Origin: Bryobacterales bacterium
GTDB taxonomy: Bacteria > Acidobacteriota > Terriglobia > Bryobacterales > Bryobacteraceae
Length of the DNA stretch: 54,089 nucleotides
Reading direction: 5' to 3'
Assembly: GCA_003166865.1 (NCBI GenBank)
Contig: PMUP01000093.1
Coordinates: 15,465-69,553 of the forward strand
In this document: positions 1 to 7,333 of the stretch, one piece after another
Layout of the letters: each line of letters begins with the position of its first letter
Position numbering within the stretch: position 1 is the stretch's first letter
The notes under the pieces: model-generated
What the model saw: the letters and a program-made list of their open reading frames with translations, nothing else
Databases searched by the model: none
What the model was told of the DNA's origin: nothing
Position numbers and translations under genes: made by a program

Positions 1-305
1 CGGTGTACTACGAGGAGATTTTCGGCCCAGTTGCGATGCTGTTCCGGGTGAGCGGCATCGAGGAAGCGATCGAGGTGGCCAACGATTCCGATTTCGGCCT
101 GGCTTCGAGCGTCTGGACCAACGACGCCGCCGAGATCGCGCGCTTCACCGCTGAGATCGAAGCCGGCGCGGTGTTCGTCAACGGGATGGTGGCGTCCGAT
201 CCGCGGCTGCCGTTCGGCGGCATCAAGAATTCGGGTTACGGGCGCGAGCTGAGCAGTTTTGGCATCCGCGAATTCTGCAACATCAAGACGGTGTGGATTA
301 AATAA
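1..305 (+). CDS. Aldehyde dehydrogenase, C-terminal part (gene enters from the left edge)
   Basis: About 100 residues of an NAD(P)-dependent aldehyde dehydrogenase are visible, open to the left edge, so the catalytic Cys and most of the Rossmann fold lie outside the window. Recognisable are the EEIFGPV segment, the [14 protein letters not shown] stretch and the [13 protein letters not shown] motif that precedes the C-terminal oligomerisation arm. These resemble succinate-semialdehyde dehydrogenases, but the substrate cannot be decided from the tail alone. The GTG at base 3 lies inside the conserved EEIFGP region and is not the start. The gene converges on the short-chain dehydrogenase gene after a 13-base gap. 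Confidence 0.9.
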   Translation, partial: VYYEEIFGPVAMLFRVSGIEEAIEVANDSDFGLASSVWTNDAAEIARFTAEIEAGAVFVNGMVASDPRLPFGGIKNSGYGRELSSFGIREFCNIKTVWIK

Positions 306-318
306 CCCGCCGCCGCGA

Positions 319-1086
319 TTATTTCGGGGCCATGCGAATGGCTCCGTCCAGACGGATCACTTCGCCGTTCAGCATCGGGTTCTCGATGATGTCGCGGGCT
401 AGTTGCGCGTACTCGGACGGGCGTCCCAGGCGCTTGGGGAAGGGGACCATTGCGCCGAGCGCTGCCCGCACGTCCTCGGGCATGCCCGCGAGCATGGGCG
501 TATCGAAGATGCCGGGCGCGATGGCCATCACGCGAATTCCGACGCTCGAGAGATCGCGCGCGAGCGGCAGCGTCATGGCCGCGATGCCGCCCTTCGAGGC
601 TGAATAAGCGGCTTGGCCGATCTGACCATCAAAGGCCGCCACCGATGCCGTGTTGATGATCACGCCGCGCTCCTTTTCGTCGTTCTCCGCATTCGTTGAC
701 ATGGCCCACGCCGCCAGCCGCGCGACATTGAATGAGCCGATCAGGTTGATGCGGACAACTTTCGAAAATCGCTCGAGGTCGGCAGGGCCGTTCTTCCCAA
801 TCACGCGCTGCGCGTCGGCGATGCCGGCGCATTGGATCGAGATGTGCAGCGCGCCGAAGGCGTCCATCGCGGTCTTGACGGAGGCTTCGGCTTGGGCCGG
901 ATCTGTCACGTCAGTGTGAACGAAGCGCGCGTGATTGCCCAACTCCTTCGCGAGAGCCTGGCCGGCTTGAGCGTTCAAATCGGCGATGACAACGTGCCCG
1001 CCTTCCTCGACGATCATCTTCGCCGTGGCCGCTCCCAAGCCGGATGCTCCGCCGGTCACCAGCGCGACTTTGCCTGTGATGTCCAT
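319..1086 (-). CDS. Short-chain dehydrogenase, 3-hydroxyacyl-CoA dehydrogenase type 2-like
   Basis: This is a 255-residue classical SDR. It has the TGGASGLG cofactor motif (residues 11-18), a D39 after the second beta strand that favours NAD over NADP, Ser148 and the YSASK catalytic motif (Y161, K165). The C-terminal RLDGAIRM segment and overall length match the HSD17B10-type 3-hydroxyacyl-CoA dehydrogenases, so beta-oxidation of (branched) acyl-CoA is the likely role. It is last in a minus-strand unit: the tadA stop lies 8 bases upstream, and a GGAGG Shine-Dalgarno sequence overlaps that stop. A polyketide-tailoring role is an alternative, because the same unit encodes a type III PKS. Confidence 0.88.
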   Translation of the reverse strand: MDITGKVALVTGGASGLGAATAKMIVEEGGHVVIADLNAQAGQALAKELGNHARFVHTDVTDPAQAEASVKTAMDAFGALHISIQCAGIADAQRVIGKNGPADLERFSKVVRINLIGSFNVARLAAWAMSTNAENDEKERGVIINTASVAAFDGQIGQAAYSASKGGIAAMTLPLARDLSSVGIRVMAIAPGIFDTPMLAGMPEDVRAALGAMVPFPKRLGRPSEYAQLARDIIENPMLNGEVIRLDGAIRMAPK

Positions 1087-1094
1087 ACCGCCAG

Positions 1095-1544
1095 CTACCT
1101 CCGCTGCTCAAAAAATCGCTTCACCAGCTCCACGCACTCCGGCGCGAGCACGCCTTCCACAATCTCCACGCGATGATTCACCAGCTCCGAATCGGCGATG
1201 CGGAATTTGCTGCGCACTCCGCCGAATCGCAAATCACGCGCGCCGAAAACCAGCCGCCGTATCCTCGCGGCCACCAAAGCTCCAGCGCACATCGCGCAAG
1301 GTTCCAGGGTAGCGTAGAGCGTGGCTGCTTCCAATCGATAGTTGCGAACGATCGCGCCTGCTTCTCGCAACGCCAGGATCTCGGCATGCGCGGTGGGATC
1401 GGACTTCGCGATCGGTGAATTGAATCCGCGCCCGGCGATCTCGCCATTGATGACAACTACGGCGCCCACCGGCACTTCGCCGCTCGCTTCGGCCTGGCGC
1501 GCCAAGGCCAAGGCTTCACCCATGAAATTTTCGTCCGGCGTCAT
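1095..1544 (-). CDS. tadA: tRNA-specific adenosine deaminase (A34 to inosine)
   Basis: This 149-residue CDA-fold deaminase has the zinc/catalytic HAE motif (H53-E55) and PCAMC (P82-C86). The length is usual for TadA, which converts A34 to inosine in tRNA-Arg(ACG). The G-N-x-P segment before HAE and the FGARD segment after the second zinc ligand pair also fit TadA. Its ATG overlaps the stop of the upstream FAD oxidoreductase gene by four bases (ATGA), so it is translationally coupled to it. Placement of this housekeeping gene inside a polyketide unit is unusual. A nucleoside or guanine deaminase is the less likely alternative. Confidence 0.93.
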   Translation of the reverse strand: MTPDENFMGEALALARQAEASGEVPVGAVVVINGEIAGRGFNSPIAKSDPTAHAEILALREAGAIVRNYRLEAATLYATLEPCAMCAGALVAARIRRLVFGARDLRFGGVRSKFRIADSELVNHRVEIVEGVLAPECVELVKRFFEQRR

Positions 1545-2560
1545 GCGTGGACGTGCGCGGCGAGCAGGCGTTCAAAAATGACGGGCTGGGCGGCGAAGGT
1601 TTGCAAAACCCTTGGACGGAGGCGCGGAAAGCGATCCAGCATCAACATGAGTTGAGCCATGAACGCAGGACGACGCGCCAGGCGCCGATGGGCAGTTTGA
1701 TACTGATCCAAGTTGTCCGCGGCCAGGGCGTCAGCGAGCGCCAGCGCTTGTCGAAACGCCAGGCCCATGCCTTCGCCAGTTATCGCGTCGACGGAGCCCG
1801 AGGCGTCGCCGATGAGCGCGATGCGCCCGCAATAGACCCGTTGCAGGCGGCGCGTGGCCGTGATCGCCCCCCGGTCGTTGTCAAGAGAAGCAGCTCCCGC
1901 AATTTTCCGCGCCAGCGCTGGACAGCGCGGGATCGCATCGTTCAAACGCACGTGCGGATCCCGAGTGAGCAACGCGACACAAGTCTCGTCACGCGCCACC
2001 GGCGAGACGTACAGCTGGTATCCATCGGCCCAGTAAACCTCCATGAAATCGGTCCAGGGACGAACGCGATAGTGCCGGCGGAATCCATAGCGGTGCGATT
2101 CGCTGCGGACGGCATCCAGCGAGGCCCATCGCCTGACGCGCGAATTCCCGCCGTCGGCGCCGATGATCCAGCGGGCGCCCACATCGCGAACGCTTGTCAC
2201 GCGAGTGCGCCACAGAAGCCTCACGCCAACCTCCTGCGCGCGGTCAATCAGCGCTTGGTGCAGCCGGACGCGCCGCACCGCGATGCCGTGCCCTCGCGGA
2301 AAATCCGCTGCCACGCTGCCGCCCGCGCCGATAAAACGAATCCCGCGAAACGCGAACGATTGCTCGGGATCGATAACGACGCCCAGCTGGCGTAGCGCCG
2401 CGAGCGAATCCGGCATTAGTCCTTCGCCGCAGGCCTTGTCGATAGGTGGTTCGGCGGCATCGGCAACCACGACATCGAAGCCTTTGAGGCGCGCCGCAAT
2501 GGCAACCGCCAATCCTGCGGGTCCGCCTCCGACGACGAAGATGTCGGCTTGATTTACCAC
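1541..2560 (-). CDS. FAD-dependent oxidoreductase next to a type III PKS
   Basis: This flavoprotein of about 339 residues belongs to the geranylgeranyl-reductase/halogenase-like group. It has the N-terminal dinucleotide motif GGGPAG (residues 11-16), the CGEG motif (C44-G47) typical of that group, an internal IGADGGNSRVRR segment and the second FAD motif GDASGSVDAITGEGMG. The open frame continues far upstream, but that part is antisense-like text over the PKS gene; homology begins at VNQADIFVVGGG. I therefore chose the GTG at 2560, which overlaps the PKS stop by seven bases. Flavoproteins in this position often oxidise the resorcinol or pyrone ring made by the synthase; the exact reaction is inferred. 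Confidence 0.87.
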   Translation of the reverse strand: MVNQADIFVVGGGPAGLAVAIAARLKGFDVVVADAAEPPIDKACGEGLMPDSLAALRQLGVVIDPEQSFAFRGIRFIGAGGSVAADFPRGHGIAVRRVRLHQALIDRAQEVGVRLLWRTRVTSVRDVGARWIIGADGGNSRVRRWASLDAVRSESHRYGFRRHYRVRPWTDFMEVYWADGYQLYVSPVARDETCVALLTRDPHVRLNDAIPRCPALARKIAGAASLDNDRGAITATRRLQRVYCGRIALIGDASGSVDAITGEGMGLAFRQALALADALAADNLDQYQTAHRRLARRPAFMAQLMLMLDRFPRLRPRVLQTFAAQPVIFERLLAAHVHA

Positions 2561-3603
2561 CTTAATAACACCAGTTCGGAGCAGAAGCCCGGCCCCATGG
2601 CAGCGAGTATGCTGTACGTTCCCGGCGCCGGCCGCCGCTTGGTCATGACTTCTTCGAGGACCAACAACACGGATGCGGACGAAAGATTGCCGGTTCTCTT
2701 CAAGCAATCCCAGGATGCCGAGAGCGCGCCCTCGGGCAACTCGAGCGCGGCCGCGGTGGCTTCCAGCACGCGCGGGCCGCCGGTGTGCAGCACCCACGAT
2801 CCGATGTCCGCCCGTGACAGGCCCTGCTCTTCCAGGAACGCGTCCACGTCGGATGCCAGATGGTCCTGCACCACTTCCGGCACTTCGCGCGAAAGCACAA
2901 TGCGGAAGCCTTTTTCGGAAATGTCCCAGCCCATCACGTGCTCGGAATTGGGGTAGAAGACCGATCGCGTGGCCAAAATCTCGGGACCGTCGGCGGTTCG
3001 CTCGGCACCCGATACCAAAACCGCGGCCGCGCCGTCGCCAAACAATCCCGAAGAAATGATATTCGCGATGGAGATGTCTTCCCGCTGCAGCGTCAGCGAG
3101 CACAGCTCCACCGACACCACCGCCGCCACTTGCTTGGGATAAGCGAGCACATAGTCCGCCGCGCGCGAGATGCCGGCCGCGCCCGCAACGCATCCCAGTC
3201 CGAAAATGGGCACGCGCTTGATGTTCACCGGCAGGCTCATCCGATTCACCAGGCGCGCATCGATGGAGGGGCTGGAGATGCCGGTGACGGAAACGAAGAA
3301 GATCGCCCCGAGATCTTCGGTTGCAAATCCCGAACGCGACAGCGCGCAGCAGAGGGCCTTCTGCCCGAGATCTTGTGCGACCTCAATCCAATGATTGTTC
3401 GCCGTGCCCCACGTGAGCCCGTAGTATTCTTGGATGGGCAGGGCCAGGTGGCGCGTCTCCACGCCCACGCGGGCTTGCAGGCGTTCCAGGAACACGGGAT
3501 TATCGACCTTCGGGCCCCAATGCTTTTGCAGCGCCGATAACAGCACGCGCTGATCGTACTTGTGTTGAGGTAAAGCGCTGGCAACTCCGGCGATCTTCGT
3601 CAC
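2554..3603 (-). CDS. Type III polyketide synthase (chalcone/stilbene synthase family)
   Basis: This 349-residue thiolase-fold enzyme condenses an acyl-CoA starter with malonyl-CoA units on a CoA substrate, without an ACP. The Cys-His-Asn triad is visible as C138 in FGLGCVAGAAG, H273 in WVLHTGGP and N306 in RTGNLSSA. The closing MGPGFCSELVLL segment contains the family's conserved GPG loop. It starts with GTG, with GGAG about 11 bases upstream and a TAGAAT box further upstream that overlaps the end of the preceding gene. The downstream flavoprotein gene overlaps it. The product is probably an alkylresorcinol, alkylpyrone or related lipid; starter and chain length cannot be read from the sequence. 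Confidence 0.95.
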   Translation of the reverse strand: MTKIAGVASALPQHKYDQRVLLSALQKHWGPKVDNPVFLERLQARVGVETRHLALPIQEYYGLTWGTANNHWIEVAQDLGQKALCCALSRSGFATEDLGAIFFVSVTGISSPSIDARLVNRMSLPVNIKRVPIFGLGCVAGAAGISRAADYVLAYPKQVAAVVSVELCSLTLQREDISIANIISSGLFGDGAAAVLVSGAERTADGPEILATRSVFYPNSEHVMGWDISEKGFRIVLSREVPEVVQDHLASDVDAFLEEQGLSRADIGSWVLHTGGPRVLEATAAALELPEGALSASWDCLKRTGNLSSASVLLVLEEVMTKRRPAPGTYSILAAMGPGFCSELVLLRW

Positions 3604-3632
3604 AGGCAGGCGCTCCGGGTCATTCGGCTATT

Positions 3633-4466
3633 CTACCGGAGCTGGGCGAGCTCTTGCGCGTAGAGGCGGTTGTGCGGAAATTCGCGGGTGAGAGCACTCA
3701 GCAGATCGCGGGCCTTGGGAACATCTTTGTCGCGGAGCGCCGCCACGGCCAGCAGCAGCCGCGCGTAGGGGTTCAGATAGCCTCCCTTTTCTGCTGTCAA
3801 GCGCAAATCTTCCACGCCGCGATCGTGATCGGTCTGGGCGCCGCCAGCCTGCAAAATCCAGCGCATGGGCGCGGGTTTCAAGCTGAACAGATAGTTCTCC
3901 ACGCCGATGGCGAGATAGGCGTCGTAGTAATTGGGCTGGATCATGAGCAGCTTTTCCGCAGTGGCGCGGCTGCTCTTGATCACCTTCAAGGCATCGAAGT
4001 CGCGCCGTTCGATCAGCGCCTCATAATCGGCACGCAAGCCGAGCGTCAAGATTTTCGCGAAGAGCGCGTCGGGGTCGTCGGGCGTTTGCAGCAAGATCTT
4101 ATCCGAGAGTCCGGCGGACTTGTCCAATTCCTGGTCGAAAGCCTGGCGCACCGCGGCGTCAGGCGTCACTTTCGGGCGGCGATGAAAGATGCTGTTGTCG
4201 ACAAAAAACTCCGAGTGGAGGATATTCAGCCGGTCGAATTCAGCGAACAGAAAGGCAGCGGCGTTGGAAACCGGCCCGAGCGGGTCGGCCGGGTGGTCGC
4301 GCTCCCATTGCGCGAAGGTCTTGTGGGCTTCGTCGAAGTTGAGGTCGTACATCTGGCGGTAACCGCGATCGATAACCGGATTCACGCTCGGCTCTTCAAT
4401 GTTCGGAGCTGCCCAGGCCGCGGCGGCGTTGGCGAAGATCGCGAGGATCAGGAGGCGAACGGTCAT
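3633..4466 (-). CDS. Secreted TPR-like protein of unknown function
   Basis: This 277-residue protein starts with a signal peptide (hydrophobic residues 4-17, cleavage likely after AWA at about 19). The remainder is alpha-helical with degenerate tetratricopeptide character: a YDLNFDEAHKTFAQWERDHP unit at residues 40-59, a helix pair around 165-185 and a C-terminal unit of the form A..LLSALTREFPHNRLYAQELA. It probably acts as a periplasmic scaffold. It lies 8 bases downstream of the sensor kinase and 29 bases upstream of the type III PKS, so it is likely co-transcribed with both. I recognise no catalytic motif. Confidence 0.75.
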   Translation of the reverse strand: MTVRLLILAIFANAAAAWAAPNIEEPSVNPVIDRGYRQMYDLNFDEAHKTFAQWERDHPADPLGPVSNAAAFLFAEFDRLNILHSEFFVDNSIFHRRPKVTPDAAVRQAFDQELDKSAGLSDKILLQTPDDPDALFAKILTLGLRADYEALIERRDFDALKVIKSSRATAEKLLMIQPNYYDAYLAIGVENYLFSLKPAPMRWILQAGGAQTDHDRGVEDLRLTAEKGGYLNPYARLLLAVAALRDKDVPKARDLLSALTREFPHNRLYAQELAQLR

Positions 4467-4474
4467 ATCGATGC

Positions 4475-5788
4475 TCAGCCAGCGGCCGGGATTTCAACTT
4501 CGCTAATTACCTGGACGTCAGGAATTTCGATGCCGGTACGGGTTCCTTCGCCTGGCTTGCTGTCGATCCACATCCGGTAATCCGGCCCGTATAGCACTTT
4601 CATCCTCTCATTTACGTTACTCACGCCGATGCCTTGCTCGAACAGCGTCGCGAGGCGGGCCTCCGGAATACCCACGCCATCGTCTTCCACCACCAAGTGC
4701 AGCCGGCCATCGGCCAGGTAGCTGCGGACGCGAATCATGCCGCCATCCACCTTGGTGGCAAGCCCGTGCCGGATGCTGTTCTCGATCAAGGGCTGCAATA
4801 GCATGCTGGGCACCATCCGGTCCAGCGTCTCGGGATCGATATCCTTCACGAACCGCAGCTTCTCGCCGAAGCGGACCATCTCGATTGTCATGTAATTGTC
4901 GATGAAGGCCAGCTCCTCGCGCAGCGGCGTGAGATTGTCGGTATTGCGGAGCAGCCGGCGCAGAATACTGGAAAGCCGGTAGACGACGCCGCGCGCCTGC
5001 TCGGGATTGGTGCGAATCAGCGATGACACCGAATTGAGCGTGTTGAACAGAAAATGCGGATTGATCTGGCTGGTAAGGGCCGCCAGCCGCGCTTCGTTCA
5101 AACGGAGTTGTTGCGCTTCGAGCTTTTTCTCATTGCGCGTGTTGTTCCAGATCTTGAGCGGCAGCATGACGGCAAACACCGAGCTGGCATAGGCCGCGAG
5201 GGCCCAACCGGTTTCCGTCCAGATGGGCGCGAGAAACACGCCGTCTTTCCGCAGATGGGAGACCTCCACGCGCAGCAGCCCGCTGAAAATGATGCTGAAC
5301 ACGCAGCCCAGTTGAAACAGAAGGCGAAGCTGATACGGCCGCTGACGAAGACGGCGCGGATTCAGGCTGAAGATGGGCGAGAAGCGCCAGACGTCTTCCT
5401 TTTCGGGCGCAAGATCGCGCAGCAATCCCCCCAGCACGCCTACGCCCGCGAACAACAGCATCGTCATCAGCTCGCCATGGACGACGGCCGGAATCGAAAT
5501 CAAGATACCGGAAAGCAGGCCGGTAACGTAGCCGCCTACCATGCCGGAGAGCAGGCTTCCTTCGAGGCCGAGGTCCACGGCGTCATATTTGGCCTGATTC
5601 AGCACGCGGAAGAGGACGCTGGCTCCGTACACGACCCAGAACATCAAGGCCAGCTTGACGCGCTGCACCAAAGTGCGGTCTTCGCGCATCAACATCAATT
5701 GAAACGCACTGAACCGCGAAAGGATGCTTGCCAGCGACGCCGCCACCGCCACCCGCAGCAGCAGGGTCAACAGTTGTTGAGATTCCAT
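4475..5788 (-). CDS. Sensor histidine kinase of the LytS/YehU type
   Basis: This 437-residue protein has an N-terminal multi-helix membrane domain (residues about 10-210) resembling the 5TM-5TMR_LYT sensor. A short coiled linker (215-235) leads to a His_kinase domain with the phosphoacceptor motif QINPHFLFNTLNS (H245), the N box LQPLIENSIRHG (331-342) and the G1 box VEDDGVGIP (367-375). The frame stays open further upstream, but that part overlaps ribA on the other strand and has no homology, so I took the ATG at 5788. LytS-type kinases normally pair with a LytTR response regulator; none is encoded in the window. The stop lies 8 bases before the secreted TPR gene. Confidence 0.9.
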   Translation of the reverse strand: MESQQLLTLLLRVAVAASLASILSRFSAFQLMLMREDRTLVQRVKLALMFWVVYGASVLFRVLNQAKYDAVDLGLEGSLLSGMVGGYVTGLLSGILISIPAVVHGELMTMLLFAGVGVLGGLLRDLAPEKEDVWRFSPIFSLNPRRLRQRPYQLRLLFQLGCVFSIIFSGLLRVEVSHLRKDGVFLAPIWTETGWALAAYASSVFAVMLPLKIWNNTRNEKKLEAQQLRLNEARLAALTSQINPHFLFNTLNSVSSLIRTNPEQARGVVYRLSSILRRLLRNTDNLTPLREELAFIDNYMTIEMVRFGEKLRFVKDIDPETLDRMVPSMLLQPLIENSIRHGLATKVDGGMIRVRSYLADGRLHLVVEDDGVGIPEARLATLFEQGIGVSNVNERMKVLYGPDYRMWIDSKPGEGTRTGIEIPDVQVISEVEIPAAG

Positions 5789-5805
5789 GGGGCGCCTGGG
5801 GTCAT

Positions 5806-5811
5806 TATAAT
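5806..5811 (+). promoter_or_regulatory. Perfect TATAAT box in front of ribA
   Basis: A consensus TATAAT hexamer lies in the 54-base gap between the divergent kinase gene and ribA. I see no good -35 element at 16-18 bases. If it is used, transcription would begin near 5818. That would exclude the in-frame ATG at 5810 and favour the ATG at 5843 as the translation start. Confidence 0.45.
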
Positions 5812-5842
5812 GAATGCAATCCCGTTCTTCGACTCCCGACCC

Positions 5843-6466
5843 ATGCTTAGCAAAATCGCCGAAGCCAATTTCCCCAGCCGATTCGGCCATTTCCGCATTT
5901 ATGGCTTCGAAGGAGCTTACGACGGCGCGCCGCAGAAATGTGAGCCGCAGAAATATGAGGTGGAGGAGTGCGTGGTCCTGCGGATGGGCGACGTGGCAGC
6001 GGGGAGCGAGCCGCCGCTGGTCCGCATCCACTCCCAGTGCCTGACCGGCGACGTGTTCCATAGTCTGCGGTGCGATTGCCGGTCGCAGCTGGAGCTGTCG
6101 CTGAACCTGATCGCCGAAGAGGGCCGTGGGCTGCTGATTTACGAGCATCAGGAGGGGCGCGGCATCGGCCTGCTGAACAAGCTGCGGGCCTACGAACTGC
6201 AAGACGGCGGCGCCGACACGGTGGAAGCCAACGAGCGCCTGGGTTTCGAAGCCGACTTGCGCGACTATCGCATGCCCGCCGAGATTCTGCGCTACTTCAA
6301 GATCAAGAGCGTGCGCCTGCTGTCGAACAATCCCGAGAAAATCGCCGCGCTGGAGAATGCCGGAATCCGGGTGGCCGAGCGGATTCCCTGTGTTATCGCC
6401 CCGCACGAATCGAGCGAAGGGTATTTAAGGACCAAGAAGCAAAAGATGGGGCATTTGCTGGATTAA
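5843..6466 (+). CDS. ribA: GTP cyclohydrolase II
   Basis: This 207-residue enzyme converts GTP to 2,5-diamino-6-ribosylamino-4(3H)-pyrimidinone 5'-phosphate, formate and pyrophosphate, the first step of riboflavin synthesis. The zinc ligands are in CLTGDVFHSLRCDC (C66, C77, C79); the QEGRGIGL loop (103-110) and a C-terminal YLRTKKQKMGHLL segment are also typical. The stand-alone length matches E. coli RibA, so it is not fused to RibB. I chose the ATG at 5843 because MLSKIAEANFP aligns with the known RibA N-terminus; an ATG at 5810 would add 11 residues. It is divergent from the kinase gene. No FMN riboswitch is visible upstream. Confidence 0.95.
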   Translation: MLSKIAEANFPSRFGHFRIYGFEGAYDGAPQKCEPQKYEVEECVVLRMGDVAAGSEPPLVRIHSQCLTGDVFHSLRCDCRSQLELSLNLIAEEGRGLLIYEHQEGRGIGLLNKLRAYELQDGGADTVEANERLGFEADLRDYRMPAEILRYFKIKSVRLLSNNPEKIAALENAGIRVAERIPCVIAPHESSEGYLRTKKQKMGHLLD

Positions 6467-6534
6467 GCAGTAAGCGTGGCACGCAGCAGTAGAGGCGCAG
6501 GCTGCGAGACTGGCCGGCAATCCGCCCATTAAGG

Positions 6535-7251
6535 TCAGTGCGTAGCCTGCGCAGCCGGTGTCCCATCGGACCATTTGCCGGCCAAGACCATGAAAATAGT
6601 CACCCGTTCTTGAGGGTCGTCCGTCGCTATCACCGGCGAGCCCGGCAGATTGGCTCCCCAGCTCTTCTCCGCGTTGCCCGCAACAAAAAACATCAGATGG
6701 GGGTGCCAGCTCTTGCCTTCGTCGTTCAAGTACTGCTGCTTCGACAGCATGTAGCACATCGCGCCAGGCTCCAGGGCGGGCAATTCCTTCTTATCCAGTG
6801 CAGATGCGGTCGCCTGAACGATCTCCGTCTTCGATTTTCCTGCCAGCACCAATTTGGTCTTCATCAGGAAGATGGGCACAAAGGTCCTTGCGGCTGGCGG
6901 ATTGAAGCAAATGGGGCCGCGCGCTTTGGGATTCCAGAACTCCGGTTCATCGGTGCCGGCGCCCCATGATCGTTCCACTATACAGAGAAAGCCATTCCTG
7001 CCCTTCACGGCGGTCGTGTATCCCTGCCGTCCCAGCACCATCACTTCGGCGGCGTCAGAAATGGATGCTGGAGCAGCACTGCGAGCCAGCGCGATTTCGG
7101 AATTCTGGTCCGGCATCAAATACTGATCGAGTGGGGCCATGGCTGGATAGGGAGCTTTTTCAGCCTGCGCTCGTGCCAGGCGGGTTGCATCGGGTAAGAT
7201 AACCTGCACGAGAAATACTAAAGCAAGGAAACTGAGCGTCTTTTTCTGCAT
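6535..7251 (-). CDS. Secreted protein of unknown function
   Basis: This 238-residue protein has a signal peptide (hydrophobic residues 5-19, cleavage probably around LARA at 25-28). The mature part contains three scattered Cys (in LCIVERSW, ICFNPP and MCYMLSK) and a WHPHLMFF segment. I recognise no domain and no catalytic motif. A GGAG ribosome binding site precedes the ATG. It lies downstream of the A-T-TE gene on the same strand after an 82-base gap that contains a TAATTCTAGG stretch, so it may have its own promoter. Confidence 0.7.
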   Translation of the reverse strand: MQKKTLSFLALVFLVQVILPDATRLARAQAEKAPYPAMAPLDQYLMPDQNSEIALARSAAPASISDAAEVMVLGRQGYTTAVKGRNGFLCIVERSWGAGTDEPEFWNPKARGPICFNPPAARTFVPIFLMKTKLVLAGKSKTEIVQATASALDKKELPALEPGAMCYMLSKQQYLNDEGKSWHPHLMFFVAGNAEKSWGANLPGSPVIATDDPQERVTIFMVLAGKWSDGTPAAQATH

Positions 7252-7333
7252 TGCACTCTCCGGAGGCGCGCGATCGCGAGACGATTTTGTTGCCTAGAAT
7301 TAGATCACAGAAAAGCCGAAGCGGTCAATGCGC

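Noticed and set aside
2561-3193. Upstream extension of the FAD oxidoreductase
   Set aside because: It lies antisense-like in another frame of the PKS gene; the dinucleotide motif expected near the N-terminus begins after the GTG at 2560.
5789-6406. N-terminal extension of about 200 codons of the LytS kinase
   Set aside because: It is antisense to ribA, and the kinase family begins at the membrane domain after 5788.
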